The notes: generated from the letters alone by a model not told the origin. Positions 1 to 9,152 are shown, counted from the first letter of the stretch. The stretch: DNA of 64,000 bases from an uncultured Pseudoxanthomonas sp. (GCA_946479745.1 CAMLGZ010000008.1:1-64000), one strand, 5' to 3'. Numbers and translations are program-made.

Positions 1-258
1 TCCGACGTCGAGCCGGGCCGCATCTACGAAGGCAAGGTCGCCAAGCTGATGGACTTCGGTGCGTTCGTCACGATTGCTCCTGGCAAGGACGGTCTGGTCC
101 ACGTGTCGCAGATCTCCAGCGACCGCGTCGAGAAGGTCAGCGACGTGTTGAAGGAAGGCGATCTGGTCAAGGTCAAGGTGCTGGAAGTGGACAAGCAGGG
201 CCGCATCCGCTTGTCGATGAAGGCTGTGGAAGAAGGCGAGGGCGTTGCGGCTGAATAA
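1..258 (+). CDS. pnp: Polynucleotide phosphorylase, C-terminal S1 domain (5' end outside window)
   Basis: The frame is open from base 1 and ends in TAA at 256-258. The visible 85 residues are an S1 RNA-binding domain: G-x-V ([14 protein letters not shown]), then [12 protein letters not shown] and the closing RIRLSMKAV. This is the usual C-terminus of PNPase, the phosphorolytic 3'-5' exoribonuclease of the RNA degradosome; the two RNase PH domains and the KH domain would lie upstream. The acidic tail EEGEGVAAE and the strong terminator right after it fit the end of a pnp transcript. Another S1-domain protein cannot be fully excluded because the catalytic part is missing, but the sequence matches the PNPase end well. 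Confidence 0.9.
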   Translation, partial: SDVEPGRIYEGKVAKLMDFGAFVTIAPGKDGLVHVSQISSDRVEKVSDVLKEGDLVKVKVLEVDKQGRIRLSMKAVEEGEGVAAE

Positions 259-284
259 GCTGTGGCTTCATTGCTGAAATTAGA

Positions 285-309
285 AAGCGGGCTTCGGCCC
301 GCTTTTTTT
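285..309 (+). terminator. Rho-independent terminator of pnp
   Basis: Perfect 8-bp stem AAGCGGGC / GCCCGCTT with a TTCG tetraloop, followed by a T tract, 27 bp after the pnp stop codon. Confidence 0.92.
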
Positions 310-759
310 ATGCGACAGACGGAAGTTGCAGTCTGTTTTACGTCGAGTTTCCATACCTTATCGCCATATTCAAGTGTGAGTCGTCTCTCCTAATATCCGG
401 ATGGCTTGAATTTGGTCCACACCGCGGCTATACAGAGCTCATGTAGCCGCAGTATTCAGACGCTGCGGATTGGGATTCGGGGGCTAAGGGGCGGCCATGG
501 GATCAAGACGGTTCCCTCATCGCAGCCGGAGCGCTGGTCAAGGCGGCAATGACGCCGTTGGACTCTACTTTTTCGTGGTGCTCTCTGGGCAGATCAAACG
601 TGTCTGGCGTTTGTAAGGATGGAAGTTATGCATCGCAGCAGATCGGTGGTACCAGTGTTGCCGGAAGCTTGTGGCATTGGCGGGACTTGAGTTGCATCGC
701 AAGGCAATAAAAAGTACGACCTAAGAAATTAATTTTTTGAAGCCATCAGGGAGAAGGCT
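310..759. other. Intergenic region upstream of the RHS locus
   Basis: About 450 bp without a convincing reading frame. An imperfect inverted repeat (GCGGCTATACA ... TGTAGCCGC, about 424-450) is present. The last 100 bp become AT-richer and presumably hold the promoter for the RHS gene; no clear -35/-10 pair was identified. Confidence 0.5.
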
Positions 760-2658
760 GTGAAGCTGGCAATTGTTGCAGTTTGTTTGTTCATGCTTAG
801 TGTCGCGGCCAATGCCCAGAATGTTTCGACTGCGCGATTTCCTTGGGAAGACATAGATAAGCGTATCCAGGCCAGTAGCAAAGTGGCTCCCCTCGGCCCG
901 GACTTGATGGGTGATCGCGTAAGTCTTTCCAATGGTGCTCTGTCGTTCTTCGCTACCGATGTTACGTTGCCTGGTAACGGCGCTCTGCCAGTTGAGTTCT
1001 CTCGCAGCTATTCTGTGATCAACCGCAAAGACTATCCGGTCATTCGCGAAGAAATGTTTGCGGACTGGCAGATAGAGGCACCCAACATCCATGGCGTATT
1101 CGTGCCGGATTGGCCCGGCAATCGTTGTACGCATATGTACCCGCCTCAAGCCCCCTTTCATTTTGACCAGAGTGAGTTCTGGGAGGGTGTTCAGATCGAG
1201 ATCCCGGGTGGTGGCGAGCTGTTACGTGCAAGTTCTGCGCTGAGCCAACCGACGAATGGAACCACCTATTTGTTGGCGACCCTCGGCGACGTCCGCGTAT
1301 CGTGCTTGTCCAGTATCAAGAACGGTAGCGGGGAGGGCTTTCTGGCGGTTACGCCGGACGGCACCCGTTACTGGTTCGACTGGATGGCGCAGAACAAAGA
1401 AGCGCAACTCAGGAAAATCATTGGGTTTGACAACCTTACCGGTAATCCAATTCATGTGCTTCTTCCTCGCAAGAGGAACGCTTTGTATGCCACGCGGATT
1501 GAGGATCGCTTCGGCAACTACGTGGAATATACGTATACCAATGCCTGGAACGCGCCCGCCAAGCTGACCCAAATAGCGGCGAACGATGGGCGCCAGATCA
1601 ACGTTGCTTATTCTGGCGGCTATGTCTCCAGCGTCAGTGATGGACAACGTTCGTGGCAGTACACGTACGGTGGCGGACAGGCCAAGTCGCTGAATAAAGT
1701 CACCTTGCCGGACGCCAGCGGTTGGGACATCGGTTTTGGCCAATTCACCGGTGCGGAAATTTACTATCCAGAACCCACGTTCGAACCGGGCCCGCAGGAT
1801 CCGCAGGGGAATCCCATTGGACAACCTATGGTGCCTACTGAAATCTTCCGTACCTGTACCACCACAGAGCAAGCACCCGCCATCGGAAGTCTGGCAAATC
1901 CCCAGTACGAAATTGCTGGCACCCTCAAGCACCCGTCTGGGGCAGTGGCGACATTCACGGTCGATCTTCGGGAGCATGGCCGCAGCAGCGTGCCCGCTAG
2001 CTGCAGTAACGTCACTTGGTATGGTCCGACACCAGGTATTGGCAATGATCCGAACGATGACATCAATCTATGGGCGATATCTGGTTTTAGTCTGACGCTG
2101 AAAAGCAAATCCATCACGGGGCCAGGGCTGGGCACGCAGACATGGAGCTACGGATATGTACCCAATATAAGCGTGTACCTCTATCCGGGTACGACTCTTC
2201 TGTATCCCCATTGCCCTTATGGAACCTTCGAGGCGTGTGTTGCACCTCCCTGTACCTCCGATGCATGCGCTCAGTCGAGCATCACCACCGTTACGGGGCC
2301 AGGAAACGAATGGACTCGTTACAGTTATGGCAACACCTATCGTTACAACGAGGGGAAATTGCTGAAAGAAGAGAAGGGAACCGGCCCGGACAGCATTCTC
2401 AGAACGACTGCTCACACCTATGATTTGAGCCAGATCAATCAAGCTTATCTCGCCAAGTATGGGGATAGCTCTCAGCTCAATGGAGGGGGTTTCCAGGGGG
2501 AGTTTCCTCGTCCGCTGAAGCGAACGGCGATAGTGCAGGATGGGACTGCTTTCATCTGGCAGGTCGATTCGAATTGCGCCCCTGGTGGAACTTCTCTCTG
2601 TTTCGATGGGTTTGCCCGTCCTACCAAAGTGACCAGAAGTAGCGCGCCTTCGCCGTAA
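760..2658 (+). CDS. Secreted RHS-family protein, N-terminal half (split RHS)
   Basis: 632 aa starting at a GTG preceded by AGGGAGAAGG. A clear signal peptide is visible (hydrophobic core AIVAVCLFMLSVAA, cleavage after ANAQ at about residue 20). It continues with the stretch typical of the N-terminal part of long secreted RHS/wall-associated proteins: a region starting DRVSLSNGALSFFATDV, and YD-type beta-strand repeats such as RFGNYVEYTYTNAWN and VAYSGGYVSSVSDGQRSWQYTYGGG. It has several paired cysteines, as expected for an exported protein. It stops after FDGFARPTKVTRSS, a point where related RHS chains normally continue into more repeats, and a second RHS gene starts 65 bp later. It is likely the first half of an RHS shell encoded as a separate polypeptide. 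Function beyond RHS-shell formation is inferred. Confidence 0.75.
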   Translation: MKLAIVAVCLFMLSVAANAQNVSTARFPWEDIDKRIQASSKVAPLGPDLMGDRVSLSNGALSFFATDVTLPGNGALPVEFSRSYSVINRKDYPVIREEMFADWQIEAPNIHGVFVPDWPGNRCTHMYPPQAPFHFDQSEFWEGVQIEIPGGGELLRASSALSQPTNGTTYLLATLGDVRVSCLSSIKNGSGEGFLAVTPDGTRYWFDWMAQNKEAQLRKIIGFDNLTGNPIHVLLPRKRNALYATRIEDRFGNYVEYTYTNAWNAPAKLTQIAANDGRQINVAYSGGYVSSVSDGQRSWQYTYGGGQAKSLNKVTLPDASGWDIGFGQFTGAEIYYPEPTFEPGPQDPQGNPIGQPMVPTEIFRTCTTTEQAPAIGSLANPQYEIAGTLKHPSGAVATFTVDLREHGRSSVPASCSNVTWYGPTPGIGNDPNDDINLWAISGFSLTLKSKSITGPGLGTQTWSYGYVPNISVYLYPGTTLLYPHCPYGTFEACVAPPCTSDACAQSSITTVTGPGNEWTRYSYGNTYRYNEGKLLKEEKGTGPDSILRTTAHTYDLSQINQAYLAKYGDSSQLNGGGFQGEFPRPLKRTAIVQDGTAFIWQVDSNCAPGGTSLCFDGFARPTKVTRSSAPSP

Positions 2659-2723
2659 GTGGGCAAGGTGTCGTTGGAGACGTTGGCGATTGCTGCGCGG
2701 TCTGTACGAAGGATCAACTGGGG

Positions 2724-5700
2724 ATGGAAATGGTGAGTATCAGGTCTGCTGGGCGGAAACTGTGTTTGTTCGCTGCAATTGCGCTACCGCTGGGCGCCAA
2801 CGCCCAGTCTTATACCCGTACGGATGTGATTGTCTATCACGACAATACGAGCAAGTGGGCGCTGGGCCAGGTTGCATCATCGACTAACAGCAACACAGCA
2901 CTGGTCGAGTTCAGTGCCGACTATGATCCGGTCACAGCATTGCCGATCAGGATTTATAGCTTCGGAAAATTGGTACAAACACTGACCTACAACGCCGATA
3001 GCACATTAGCCACGGTCAAGGATGGTAACAACAACGTCACTTCGCTGAGCAGCTGGTATCGGGGCATCCCGCGCACTATCCAGTATCCAGCCACGCCCGA
3101 AGCGCCCGCAGGTGCAGCGCAGACCGCAGTGGTCAATGACAAGGGCTGGATCACCGCGGTAACCGACGAGAATGGGTTCACCACCAGCTATGGTTACGAT
3201 GCCATGGGACGCATGGCCAGCATCACTTATCCGGCGGGCGACAGCACGGCATGGAACACGGTGACGATGGCCTTCCAGCAAATCAACGCCAACGAACATG
3301 GCCTGCCAGCTGGCCATTGGCGGCATAGCCGCTACCAAGGCAACAAGCACGTCAACACCTATTACGATGCCATGTGGCGTCCGGTACTCGAAGAGCAGCT
3401 GGATTACGCCAATATCGCTGGAACCTTGAGCCAGACGGTAAAGCGCTACGATGCGAACGGCCGCTTGGCCTTCCAGTCGTATCCGACCACCAATGTGGGC
3501 GATTTCAATTCCATTACCCAGGGTATGCGCACAGCCTACGATGCACTGGGCCGCGTGACGCGTGTGGAACAGGATTCCGAACTCGGCGTATTGGCTACCA
3601 CCACCCAATACTTGGCCGGCTTCCAGACCCTTGTTACCAATCCGCGTGGCAACAGGGTTCAAAGTGGCTTCCAGGTTTACGATCAGCCAAGTTACGACAT
3701 GTTGACCTGGAGTGTTTACCACGAAGGAGGCAAGGTAACCGAAATATTCCGACATCCGCAGTTCGGCAATCCGGAGCAGGTGCGTCAGCGCAACAGCGAC
3801 GGCACCTTGCAGCAGTCGCGTTATTACGTTTATGACGGTTATCGTCAGCTCTGCAAAACCATAGAGCCGGAAACCGGAGCGACGGTGATGGACTATGACG
3901 GCGCTGGGAACTTGCAATGGAGTGCCGCAGGCACAACGCTGACCAGCACGAGTAGCTGCGATACCATCGCTGGTCGCGACTCAGGCCGCAAGGCGACAAG
4001 GTATTACGATGCACGCAACCGCCTGGCATCGTTGGTGTTTGCCGACAGCCGCGGCAACCAGAATTGGACCTATACCCCGGATGGTCTGCCGACGAGCATC
4101 ACCACTTACAACGACGCCAGCAACGGGGCCCCGGTAGTCAATGCCTATAGCTACAACAAGCGCCGGCTGCTGACCGGGGAAAGCACCGCCCAAACTGGCT
4201 GGTATGCTTGGGGTATTGGCTATGGCTACGACGCCAACGGCAGTCTGGCCAGCCAGATCTACCCAACTGGGCTGGTTGTCAATTACAGCCCCAACGCCCT
4301 GGGCCAGTCCACTGCGGTCACTAGCACCGACGGTTGGACCTATGCCAGCGGCGTTCAGTATTACCCCAATGGGGCGGCCAAACAGTTCAACTATGGCAAC
4401 GGCATCGTCCATACGATGACCCAAAATGACCGGCAGCTACCCATATTTAGCACCGACAGCGCGGGCGCGCTGAATCACCAATATTGGTATGACGCCAACG
4501 CCAACGTTACCCGCATCGATGATCTAGTTCAGGGCAGCAACTACGGTCGTCAGATGCAGTATGACGGCCTCGATCGGCTGACGGCAGCCCTCAGCGCTCA
4601 TTTTGGAGGGGATGCCTGGCATCGCTTTACTTATGACGCATTGGACAATTTGAAGTCGTGGAAACTCGCTGGCGTGAAGGACTACGCGGAGTATGTCTAT
4701 ACCAACAACCGGTTGACCAACATCAAGAACGGCGCTGGTGCCACGGTGGTAGGCCTGGAGTACGACGTGCAAGGCAACCTGGCCAACAAGAATGGCCAGG
4801 TCCATGTTTTTGATCACGGAAACCGTTTACGCGAAACGGTCGGGAAAGAATGGTATCGCTACGACGGTCACGGTCGAAGGGTGCTGAACTGGCGGTGGAA
4901 TGAATCGGGTGTGCTGTCTCAGTACAGTCAGTCTGGACAATTGCTCTATGACGAGAACTATCGTGCCTCGGGCCGTAAAGCTACCGAGTATGTCTACCTC
5001 GCTGGCAGCGTGATCGCCACGCGCGCAAGGAACATTGACACCAACGCATGGACGGTCTCGTTTCAGCACACCGATGCTTTAGGTTCCCCGGTGGCAGTGA
5101 CCAATACGGCCGGGACGGTGATCGAGCGAACCAACTACGAGCCCTATGGCGCGGCGATCAACAAGCCGGCGTACGATGGCATCGGCTACACCGGCCACGT
5201 GCAGGATGGCGCCACGGGACTGACTTATATGCAGCAGCGCTATTACGATCCGAGTATCGGAAGATTCTTGAGTGCAGATGCGGTAAGCGCTGATGCCAAC
5301 TCTGGCGAAAACTTCAATCGCTACAAGTACGCTTCAAATAACCCATACCGATTTATGGATCCAGATGGCAGATACGACTTGCAGTTTTTCTCACGTAAGT
5401 TTGACTCTCGTCTATACGAGCTTGGCAAGAGATTCGACGTACCTGGTTGGTTCACAATTGGGGGGCATGGAAATTACAGACCAGAGGGTCGAGTTCAGGA
5501 TCAGACCGCGATGCAGGCGCCGAGAGATATGTGGAATGCAGACGATCTTCCCGCAACCGATTTGTTTTTGAAAAGCCAGGCAAATGGTTTGAATCGTGGC
5601 CAGACCATTTTTCTGGACGCGTGCGGGGTCGGCAATGAAAACAACTATGGTCAGACCCTTGCAAATTTAAATCAATCTACCGTATACACGACGAGGGGAT

Positions 5701-5936
5701 ACTCTACGACCACTGAGCTATCTAACGGAGATGTGAAGGTCCAAGCAAGTAGGAATCAAGACGGAAGTGGCGGACGGGCGGGCTGGAATGCCTATAGCCC
5801 AAACGGAAGAGGTCCTTCCGGCGCTCAGATTATGAGTGTCACCTCGCACAAGGACGGCAGTGCCTCAATCGAGTTCCGCTATCGAGAAGTTGGATCTAGG
5901 ATTCCAAAAACGGAGATTATCCATGCGAAAGAATAG
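2724..5936 (+). CDS. RHS repeat protein with RHS core and caspase-like C-terminal tip
   Basis: 1070 aa; ATG at 2724, or 2730 as an alternative. A second signal peptide is present (KLCLFAAIALPLGANAQ), then directly YTRTDVIVYHDNTSKW, normally an internal RHS sequence. Many YD repeats follow (SYGYDAMGRMASITYP, RYDANGRLAFQSYP, AYDALGRVTRVEQD). The conserved RHS core is GYTGHVQDGATGLTYMQQRYYDPSIGRFLSADA and ends at DPDG (residues 879-882). The variable tip (about 884-1070) has GGHGN with His915 and IFLDACGVG with Cys967. The order and 52-residue spacing match the His/Cys dyad of clan CD (caspase/CHAT-like) peptidases seen at some RHS tips. The tip DNA is more AT-rich than the shell, a sign of tip exchange. 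The downstream lipoprotein gene overlaps by 14 bp. The shell is expected to encapsulate and release the tip; whether the tip is a toxin or self-processing domain is unknown. Confidence 0.85.
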   Translation: MEMVSIRSAGRKLCLFAAIALPLGANAQSYTRTDVIVYHDNTSKWALGQVASSTNSNTALVEFSADYDPVTALPIRIYSFGKLVQTLTYNADSTLATVKDGNNNVTSLSSWYRGIPRTIQYPATPEAPAGAAQTAVVNDKGWITAVTDENGFTTSYGYDAMGRMASITYPAGDSTAWNTVTMAFQQINANEHGLPAGHWRHSRYQGNKHVNTYYDAMWRPVLEEQLDYANIAGTLSQTVKRYDANGRLAFQSYPTTNVGDFNSITQGMRTAYDALGRVTRVEQDSELGVLATTTQYLAGFQTLVTNPRGNRVQSGFQVYDQPSYDMLTWSVYHEGGKVTEIFRHPQFGNPEQVRQRNSDGTLQQSRYYVYDGYRQLCKTIEPETGATVMDYDGAGNLQWSAAGTTLTSTSSCDTIAGRDSGRKATRYYDARNRLASLVFADSRGNQNWTYTPDGLPTSITTYNDASNGAPVVNAYSYNKRRLLTGESTAQTGWYAWGIGYGYDANGSLASQIYPTGLVVNYSPNALGQSTAVTSTDGWTYASGVQYYPNGAAKQFNYGNGIVHTMTQNDRQLPIFSTDSAGALNHQYWYDANANVTRIDDLVQGSNYGRQMQYDGLDRLTAALSAHFGGDAWHRFTYDALDNLKSWKLAGVKDYAEYVYTNNRLTNIKNGAGATVVGLEYDVQGNLANKNGQVHVFDHGNRLRETVGKEWYRYDGHGRRVLNWRWNESGVLSQYSQSGQLLYDENYRASGRKATEYVYLAGSVIATRARNIDTNAWTVSFQHTDALGSPVAVTNTAGTVIERTNYEPYGAAINKPAYDGIGYTGHVQDGATGLTYMQQRYYDPSIGRFLSADAVSADANSGENFNRYKYASNNPYRFMDPDGRYDLQFFSRKFDSRLYELGKRFDVPGWFTIGGHGNYRPEGRVQDQTAMQAPRDMWNADDLPATDLFLKSQANGLNRGQTIFLDACGVGNENNYGQTLANLNQSTVYTTRGYSTTTELSNGDVKVQASRNQDGSGGRAGWNAYSPNGRGPSGAQIMSVTSHKDGSASIEFRYREVGSRIPKTEIIHAKE

Positions 5937-6474
5937 TACTTTCATGATGGGTGTGCTAATGACGTTAGGCGTGTGCGCATGCCAAGACAGGGCATCTGTG
6001 CCTGAACTGTCTAGCGATGTTCGCCCCAAATTTGAACCTCTTGAGCGAAGCCCTACCAAGCTCCGCTTTAGTTCTATTTTTTCGAATGAAGAATCTTTGG
6101 CTTCCGCTATTGCAAACGCCGAAGGTGGGGACGAAAAGTCAATGGCGCAGCTCGAGGAGCACTATAAACAGACCTACGACATTTCGAGAGCCTTTCATTG
6201 GCAGGATGAACTTATCTCAAGAGGTTCAGTGCTAGCAATGTCTCGAAAAGCAGCCCTTCTCACAGGGACGCAAGGCCCAGAGTCTTGCCCCGAAGTGATA
6301 AGTCTCTTGGAGCGCGCCACCGCCAAGGCCGACACTAGAGAGCTTAAGGACGACCTGTCGAGAAGGCTAGCCGCTATGAAAGGTGAATTAGGTGCCGGTC
6401 TATCTTGCCCAAACGTGATCCGAGCTAATCAATGTGCAAAAATTGCGCCCTCACGCCAAGATTGCGGCGCATAA
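5923..6474 (+). CDS. Small lipoprotein overlapping the RHS tip; candidate immunity protein
   Basis: 183 aa from the ATG at 5923, inside the last codons of the RHS gene (14-bp overlap, implying coupled translation). The N-terminus is a lipoprotein signal: MRKN charge, core FMMGVLMTLGV, lipobox VCAC with Cys at about residue 18. The mature part is alpha-helical, with Sel1/TPR-like phrases (ANAEGGDEKSMAQLEEHYKQTYDISRAFHWQDELISRGSV split across helices) and four further cysteines near the end. Composition is AT-rich like the toxin tip and unlike the shell. Position and co-variation in base composition are what one expects of an RHS immunity protein acting in the periplasm, but no immunity family is recognised. 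Confidence 0.7.
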   Translation: MRKNSTFMMGVLMTLGVCACQDRASVPELSSDVRPKFEPLERSPTKLRFSSIFSNEESLASAIANAEGGDEKSMAQLEEHYKQTYDISRAFHWQDELISRGSVLAMSRKAALLTGTQGPESCPEVISLLERATAKADTRELKDDLSRRLAAMKGELGAGLSCPNVIRANQCAKIAPSRQDCGA

Positions 6475-6566
6475 TCATTGCGTGCTGCTCTTGCCTACTT
6501 CGCCAGTCGCATACGAAAATTACGTTCGATGTAGCGGTAGCAGGCGAGAACGTAGCTGGTGCTATC

Positions 6567-6648
6567 CCAAACGGGGTCAGGTTCACTTATTCATATCGGC
6601 CTGTATATCCAAAACGGGGTCAGGTTCACTTATTCATATCGGCCTGTA
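6567..6648 (+). repeat. Direct repeats ACGGGGTCAGGTTCACTTAT, two copies
   Basis: Two roughly 40-bp copies (6567-6606 and 6609-6648) share AAACGGGGTCAGGTTCACTT followed by ATTCATATCGGCCTGTA. Related copies occur at 7071-7190. Such tracts typically flank REP-associated tyrosine transposase genes. Confidence 0.85.
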
Positions 6649-6728
6649 GATTGTAGATTGCGAGGCCGATGGGCGGCGCGTACTCCGTGGAAAAGGGGCC
6701 AGAGTAAATATTCGTTTGAATCCAGGCC

Positions 6729-7065
6729 TTAGGACATACCCGTTTCATCGCTCTTTCGTGGTCGTCCGCGGGACTTAACCGAGACGGGCCGATTCAATGT
6801 CTTCGCCACCATGGCTTGGAAGCGGGGATTGCCCAAGGCGCGTTCTTGCTGAAGATGGACTCGGATGGCTGCTAGTTCCTCCTCTCCCATGCCCTGTTGC
6901 AGCCATTCCCGGTAGAACGTTCCACGTTGTGCCGGGTCTGTTCCCATCGCCAGATATACCGGATGCAATGTCAGCACAGGATCGTGGACAACACCAAGGC
7001 TGGCATGCACGCTGGACCAGGGATAGTCTTCGGCGGCGGTGACTATGGCTGCCCTGACCGGATCG
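6729..7065 (-). pseudogene. REP-associated tyrosine transposase (RAYT), C-terminal remnant
   Basis: The minus-strand frame ending at 6729 carries the C-terminal part of a RAYT/IS200-like transposase: LDPVRAAIVTAAEDYPWSS (family consensus NPVRA...PWSSY), then HPVYLAMGTDPAQRGTFYREW and a terminal SRGRPRKS. The N-terminal HUH domain with its HxH metal site and catalytic Tyr is absent. The frame instead runs into the CGGGGTCAGG repeats at 7071-7190, giving a meaningless EPDPVFEPDPVF leader. This is therefore a 5'-deleted, inactive copy. Confidence 0.8.
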
Positions 7066-7070
7066 AGCTC

Positions 7071-7190
7071 AAAAACGGGGTCAGGTTCAAAAACGGGGTC
7101 AGGTTCACTTCTCCGTATCGGCTCGTAGATTGCGAGGCCCAAAAACGGGGTCAGGTTCACTTCTCCGTATCGGCTCGTAGATTGCGAGGC
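7071..7190 (+). repeat. CGGGGTCAGGTTC direct repeats, three copies (one short)
   Basis: A short copy at 7071-7088 and two long ones at about 7090-7138 and 7140-7190. The long copies share CACTTCTCCGTATCGGCTCG and TAGATTGCGAGGCC. They resemble the pair at 6567-6648 but carry TCTCCGTATCGGCTCG instead of ATTCATATCGGCCTG, so two subfamilies bracket the transposase remnant. Confidence 0.85.
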
Positions 7191-7244
7191 CGATGGAAGA
7201 AAGGGGACGGATTTATTTATTTGCAGGCCCCGTAGGTTGGGCTT

Positions 7245-7320
7245 CGTGCGGCGGGCTTGAGCCCGCCCTATGCGATGACGGCATGACTTATAGGGTGGGC
7301 TCCAGCCCACCGCTTTTCAT
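7245..7320. repeat. Two adjacent hairpin-forming inverted repeats
   Basis: GGCGGGCTTGAGCCCGCC (about 7250-7267) and GTGGGCTCCAGCCCAC (about 7297-7312) are two short GC-rich palindromes of REP type in the debris between the transposase remnant and the next gene. Confidence 0.6.
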
Positions 7321-7496
7321 TCCGACACCATCGCGATCTGATGCATGGCAACGGTGGATCAGGTTCCGCCCTGCGTAATCTTATATCGAGTGCCACGCGA
7401 GTCTCAGTCCGCGATACGGCTCCTTCGTACCATTTATTGGCGTTGCGATCTCGCAGCGGGGGATAGACCGTGGTGTTCGAATCTAATGGAGGGGTT

Positions 7497-9011
7497 ATGG
7501 ACTTTAGGAAGAAAATAGCGCTGTGCGGGATCTTTGGCTTTGCGTTGCTGGCATGCGCGGGCGTTGTTCAAGCGGGCTCATTGGGCGCTCCGTTCATCGT
7601 CAACGGAAGTACGCCGGTCGACAGCAAGGTGCCGCTCGACGTCACCGCGGGGAGTGGGGGCGATCAAGCCATCCTTTTCCAGGACGCAACGCTGGGAGGG
7701 CGCTACGTACGGCGCTACGACAGCAACGGCGTAGCGCTGACCAGTGTCGAAACGGCGCTGGGCCCGTATGGCGAATCGGTGGCGGTTGATCGGGTAGGGA
7801 ACCACGTAGTGGTGGAAACCGTGCCGGGACAGCCGGGCATATACGCCAGAATATTCAACAGGGCCGGCACTGCGCTCGTAAACCAGTTCCGTCTGGACAC
7901 CAATGTCGGTGGCCAACAGAGCAGCCCGGTGGTCGCGATGAACGGCGACGGCATTTTCGCGGTGATATGGACGAGCTATTACTCGTCCACTTCTACCCAA
8001 TACGCGCAGGCCAGACTATTCAACCTCAACGGCACGGCGCGTAGCGCAATGCTTAACGTGGCGTCCGCCACCAATACCTTCATCGCCCCTACTGGAATAT
8101 CGGTCGATGGAACCGGAAATATCGCCATCGTCTGGCAGCAGCGGGATTTCTCCACGCCGATCGGAATGAGCGTGTGGCTACGCCGTTACAACAGCGTGGG
8201 CAGCACGCTGTCGTCGGCGACCCAGATGAACGCGGGCACCGATCAGGCTTTGTACCCGCATGTGAGCACCAATACGGCGGGGGCTCTGGTGGCAACCTGG
8301 TCAAAGTATTCGGCCGCGACCGACAGCCGCGTGATCATGGCGCAGCGCTATACGGCGGCAGGCTCAGCATCGGGCGGAAATTTCGTCGTCAGCAGCACGA
8401 TGGGTAACGGGCAGTACCAGGACGTCGGCATGATGGACGACGGTAGTTTCGCGGTCGTGTGGGACAACGACAACCGTTATCACGTGCCCTCGGCAATACC
8501 GACCATCTATGGCCGTCAGTACGACAGCGCCGGAAATGCGGTCGCGTCCGAGTTCCCGATAAGCGATGGAGTCGCCTCCGCGTTCTTCTCGGTGGTCGGC
8601 ATGGACCTGGCCGGGAACTTCACCGCCTCCTGGCGTCAGTACGACCCTGCCACCGCAAAGATGAACGTCTACGCCAGGCGCTACCGCATGGATACCCTGC
8701 CGCCGATAACGGTTTTGGCGAATCAGGTTCCACAGGGCAATTTTTCCGGTGCCGCGGGCTCGTTCCAGTATTTCAAGTTCACCATTCCCGCCGGTACCGC
8801 CAGCTTCAACCTGACCATGGCGGGTGCGGGTAATGCGGACATTCTCCTGCGCTATGGTGCATTGCCCACGGCAAGCATCTTCGACGTCAGCCCCGGACTC
8901 AGCACCAGCAACGAGTCTCTGCTGATCAGCTCGCCGCCCGCAGGCGATTTTTATGTCGCTGTGTGGGGGAGCGCGGCATATTCAAATGTCAGCTTGCTTG
9001 TTTCCTATTGA
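7497..9011 (+). CDS. Secreted beta-propeller-like protein with C-terminal PPC domain
   Basis: 504 aa from the ATG at 7497, which has GGAGGGG upstream (an in-frame start at 7470 lacks this). Signal peptide: core ALCGIFGFALLACAGVV, cleavage after VQA. Residues about 35-400 are repeated blades of the type x-DGTGNIAIVWQQRD, MDDGSFAVVWDNDN, MDLAGNFTASWRQYD, each followed by ARRY/GRQYDSAGN. This suggests a beta-propeller, as in secreted proteins with an AV-W repeat. The last 95 residues match a bacterial pre-peptidase C-terminal (PPC) domain: GSFQYFKFTIPAGTASFNL, GNADILLRYG, GDFYVAVWGSAAYSNVSLLVSY. PPC domains usually follow secreted proteases, but no catalytic domain is visible. Probably type II-secreted; substrate or partner unknown. 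Confidence 0.75.
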   Translation: MDFRKKIALCGIFGFALLACAGVVQAGSLGAPFIVNGSTPVDSKVPLDVTAGSGGDQAILFQDATLGGRYVRRYDSNGVALTSVETALGPYGESVAVDRVGNHVVVETVPGQPGIYARIFNRAGTALVNQFRLDTNVGGQQSSPVVAMNGDGIFAVIWTSYYSSTSTQYAQARLFNLNGTARSAMLNVASATNTFIAPTGISVDGTGNIAIVWQQRDFSTPIGMSVWLRRYNSVGSTLSSATQMNAGTDQALYPHVSTNTAGALVATWSKYSAATDSRVIMAQRYTAAGSASGGNFVVSSTMGNGQYQDVGMMDDGSFAVVWDNDNRYHVPSAIPTIYGRQYDSAGNAVASEFPISDGVASAFFSVVGMDLAGNFTASWRQYDPATAKMNVYARRYRMDTLPPITVLANQVPQGNFSGAAGSFQYFKFTIPAGTASFNLTMAGAGNADILLRYGALPTASIFDVSPGLSTSNESLLISSPPAGDFYVAVWGSAAYSNVSLLVSY

Positions 9012-9060
9012 TTGACTGACAAACAAAGGGACGGAGGCAATTGAACCGACCCGTAACGCA

Positions 9061-9090
9061 CAAGCCCGCCGAATGGCGGGCTTGTTGTTT
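9061..9090 (+). terminator. Rho-independent terminator
   Basis: CAAGCCCGCC-GAAT-GGCGGGCTTG stem-loop followed by TTGTTT, 50 bp after the PPC-protein stop codon. Confidence 0.8.
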
Positions 9091-9152
9091 GCAGCGATGC
9101 TCGGTGGCTAGAGCTGGTAGCTTGCACCTCATGCGATCATTACCTCTAGGCC

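Noticed and set aside
6432..6656. Short plus-strand frames after the RHS lipoprotein
   Set aside because: They run through the CGGGGTCAGG repeats and carry no protein features.
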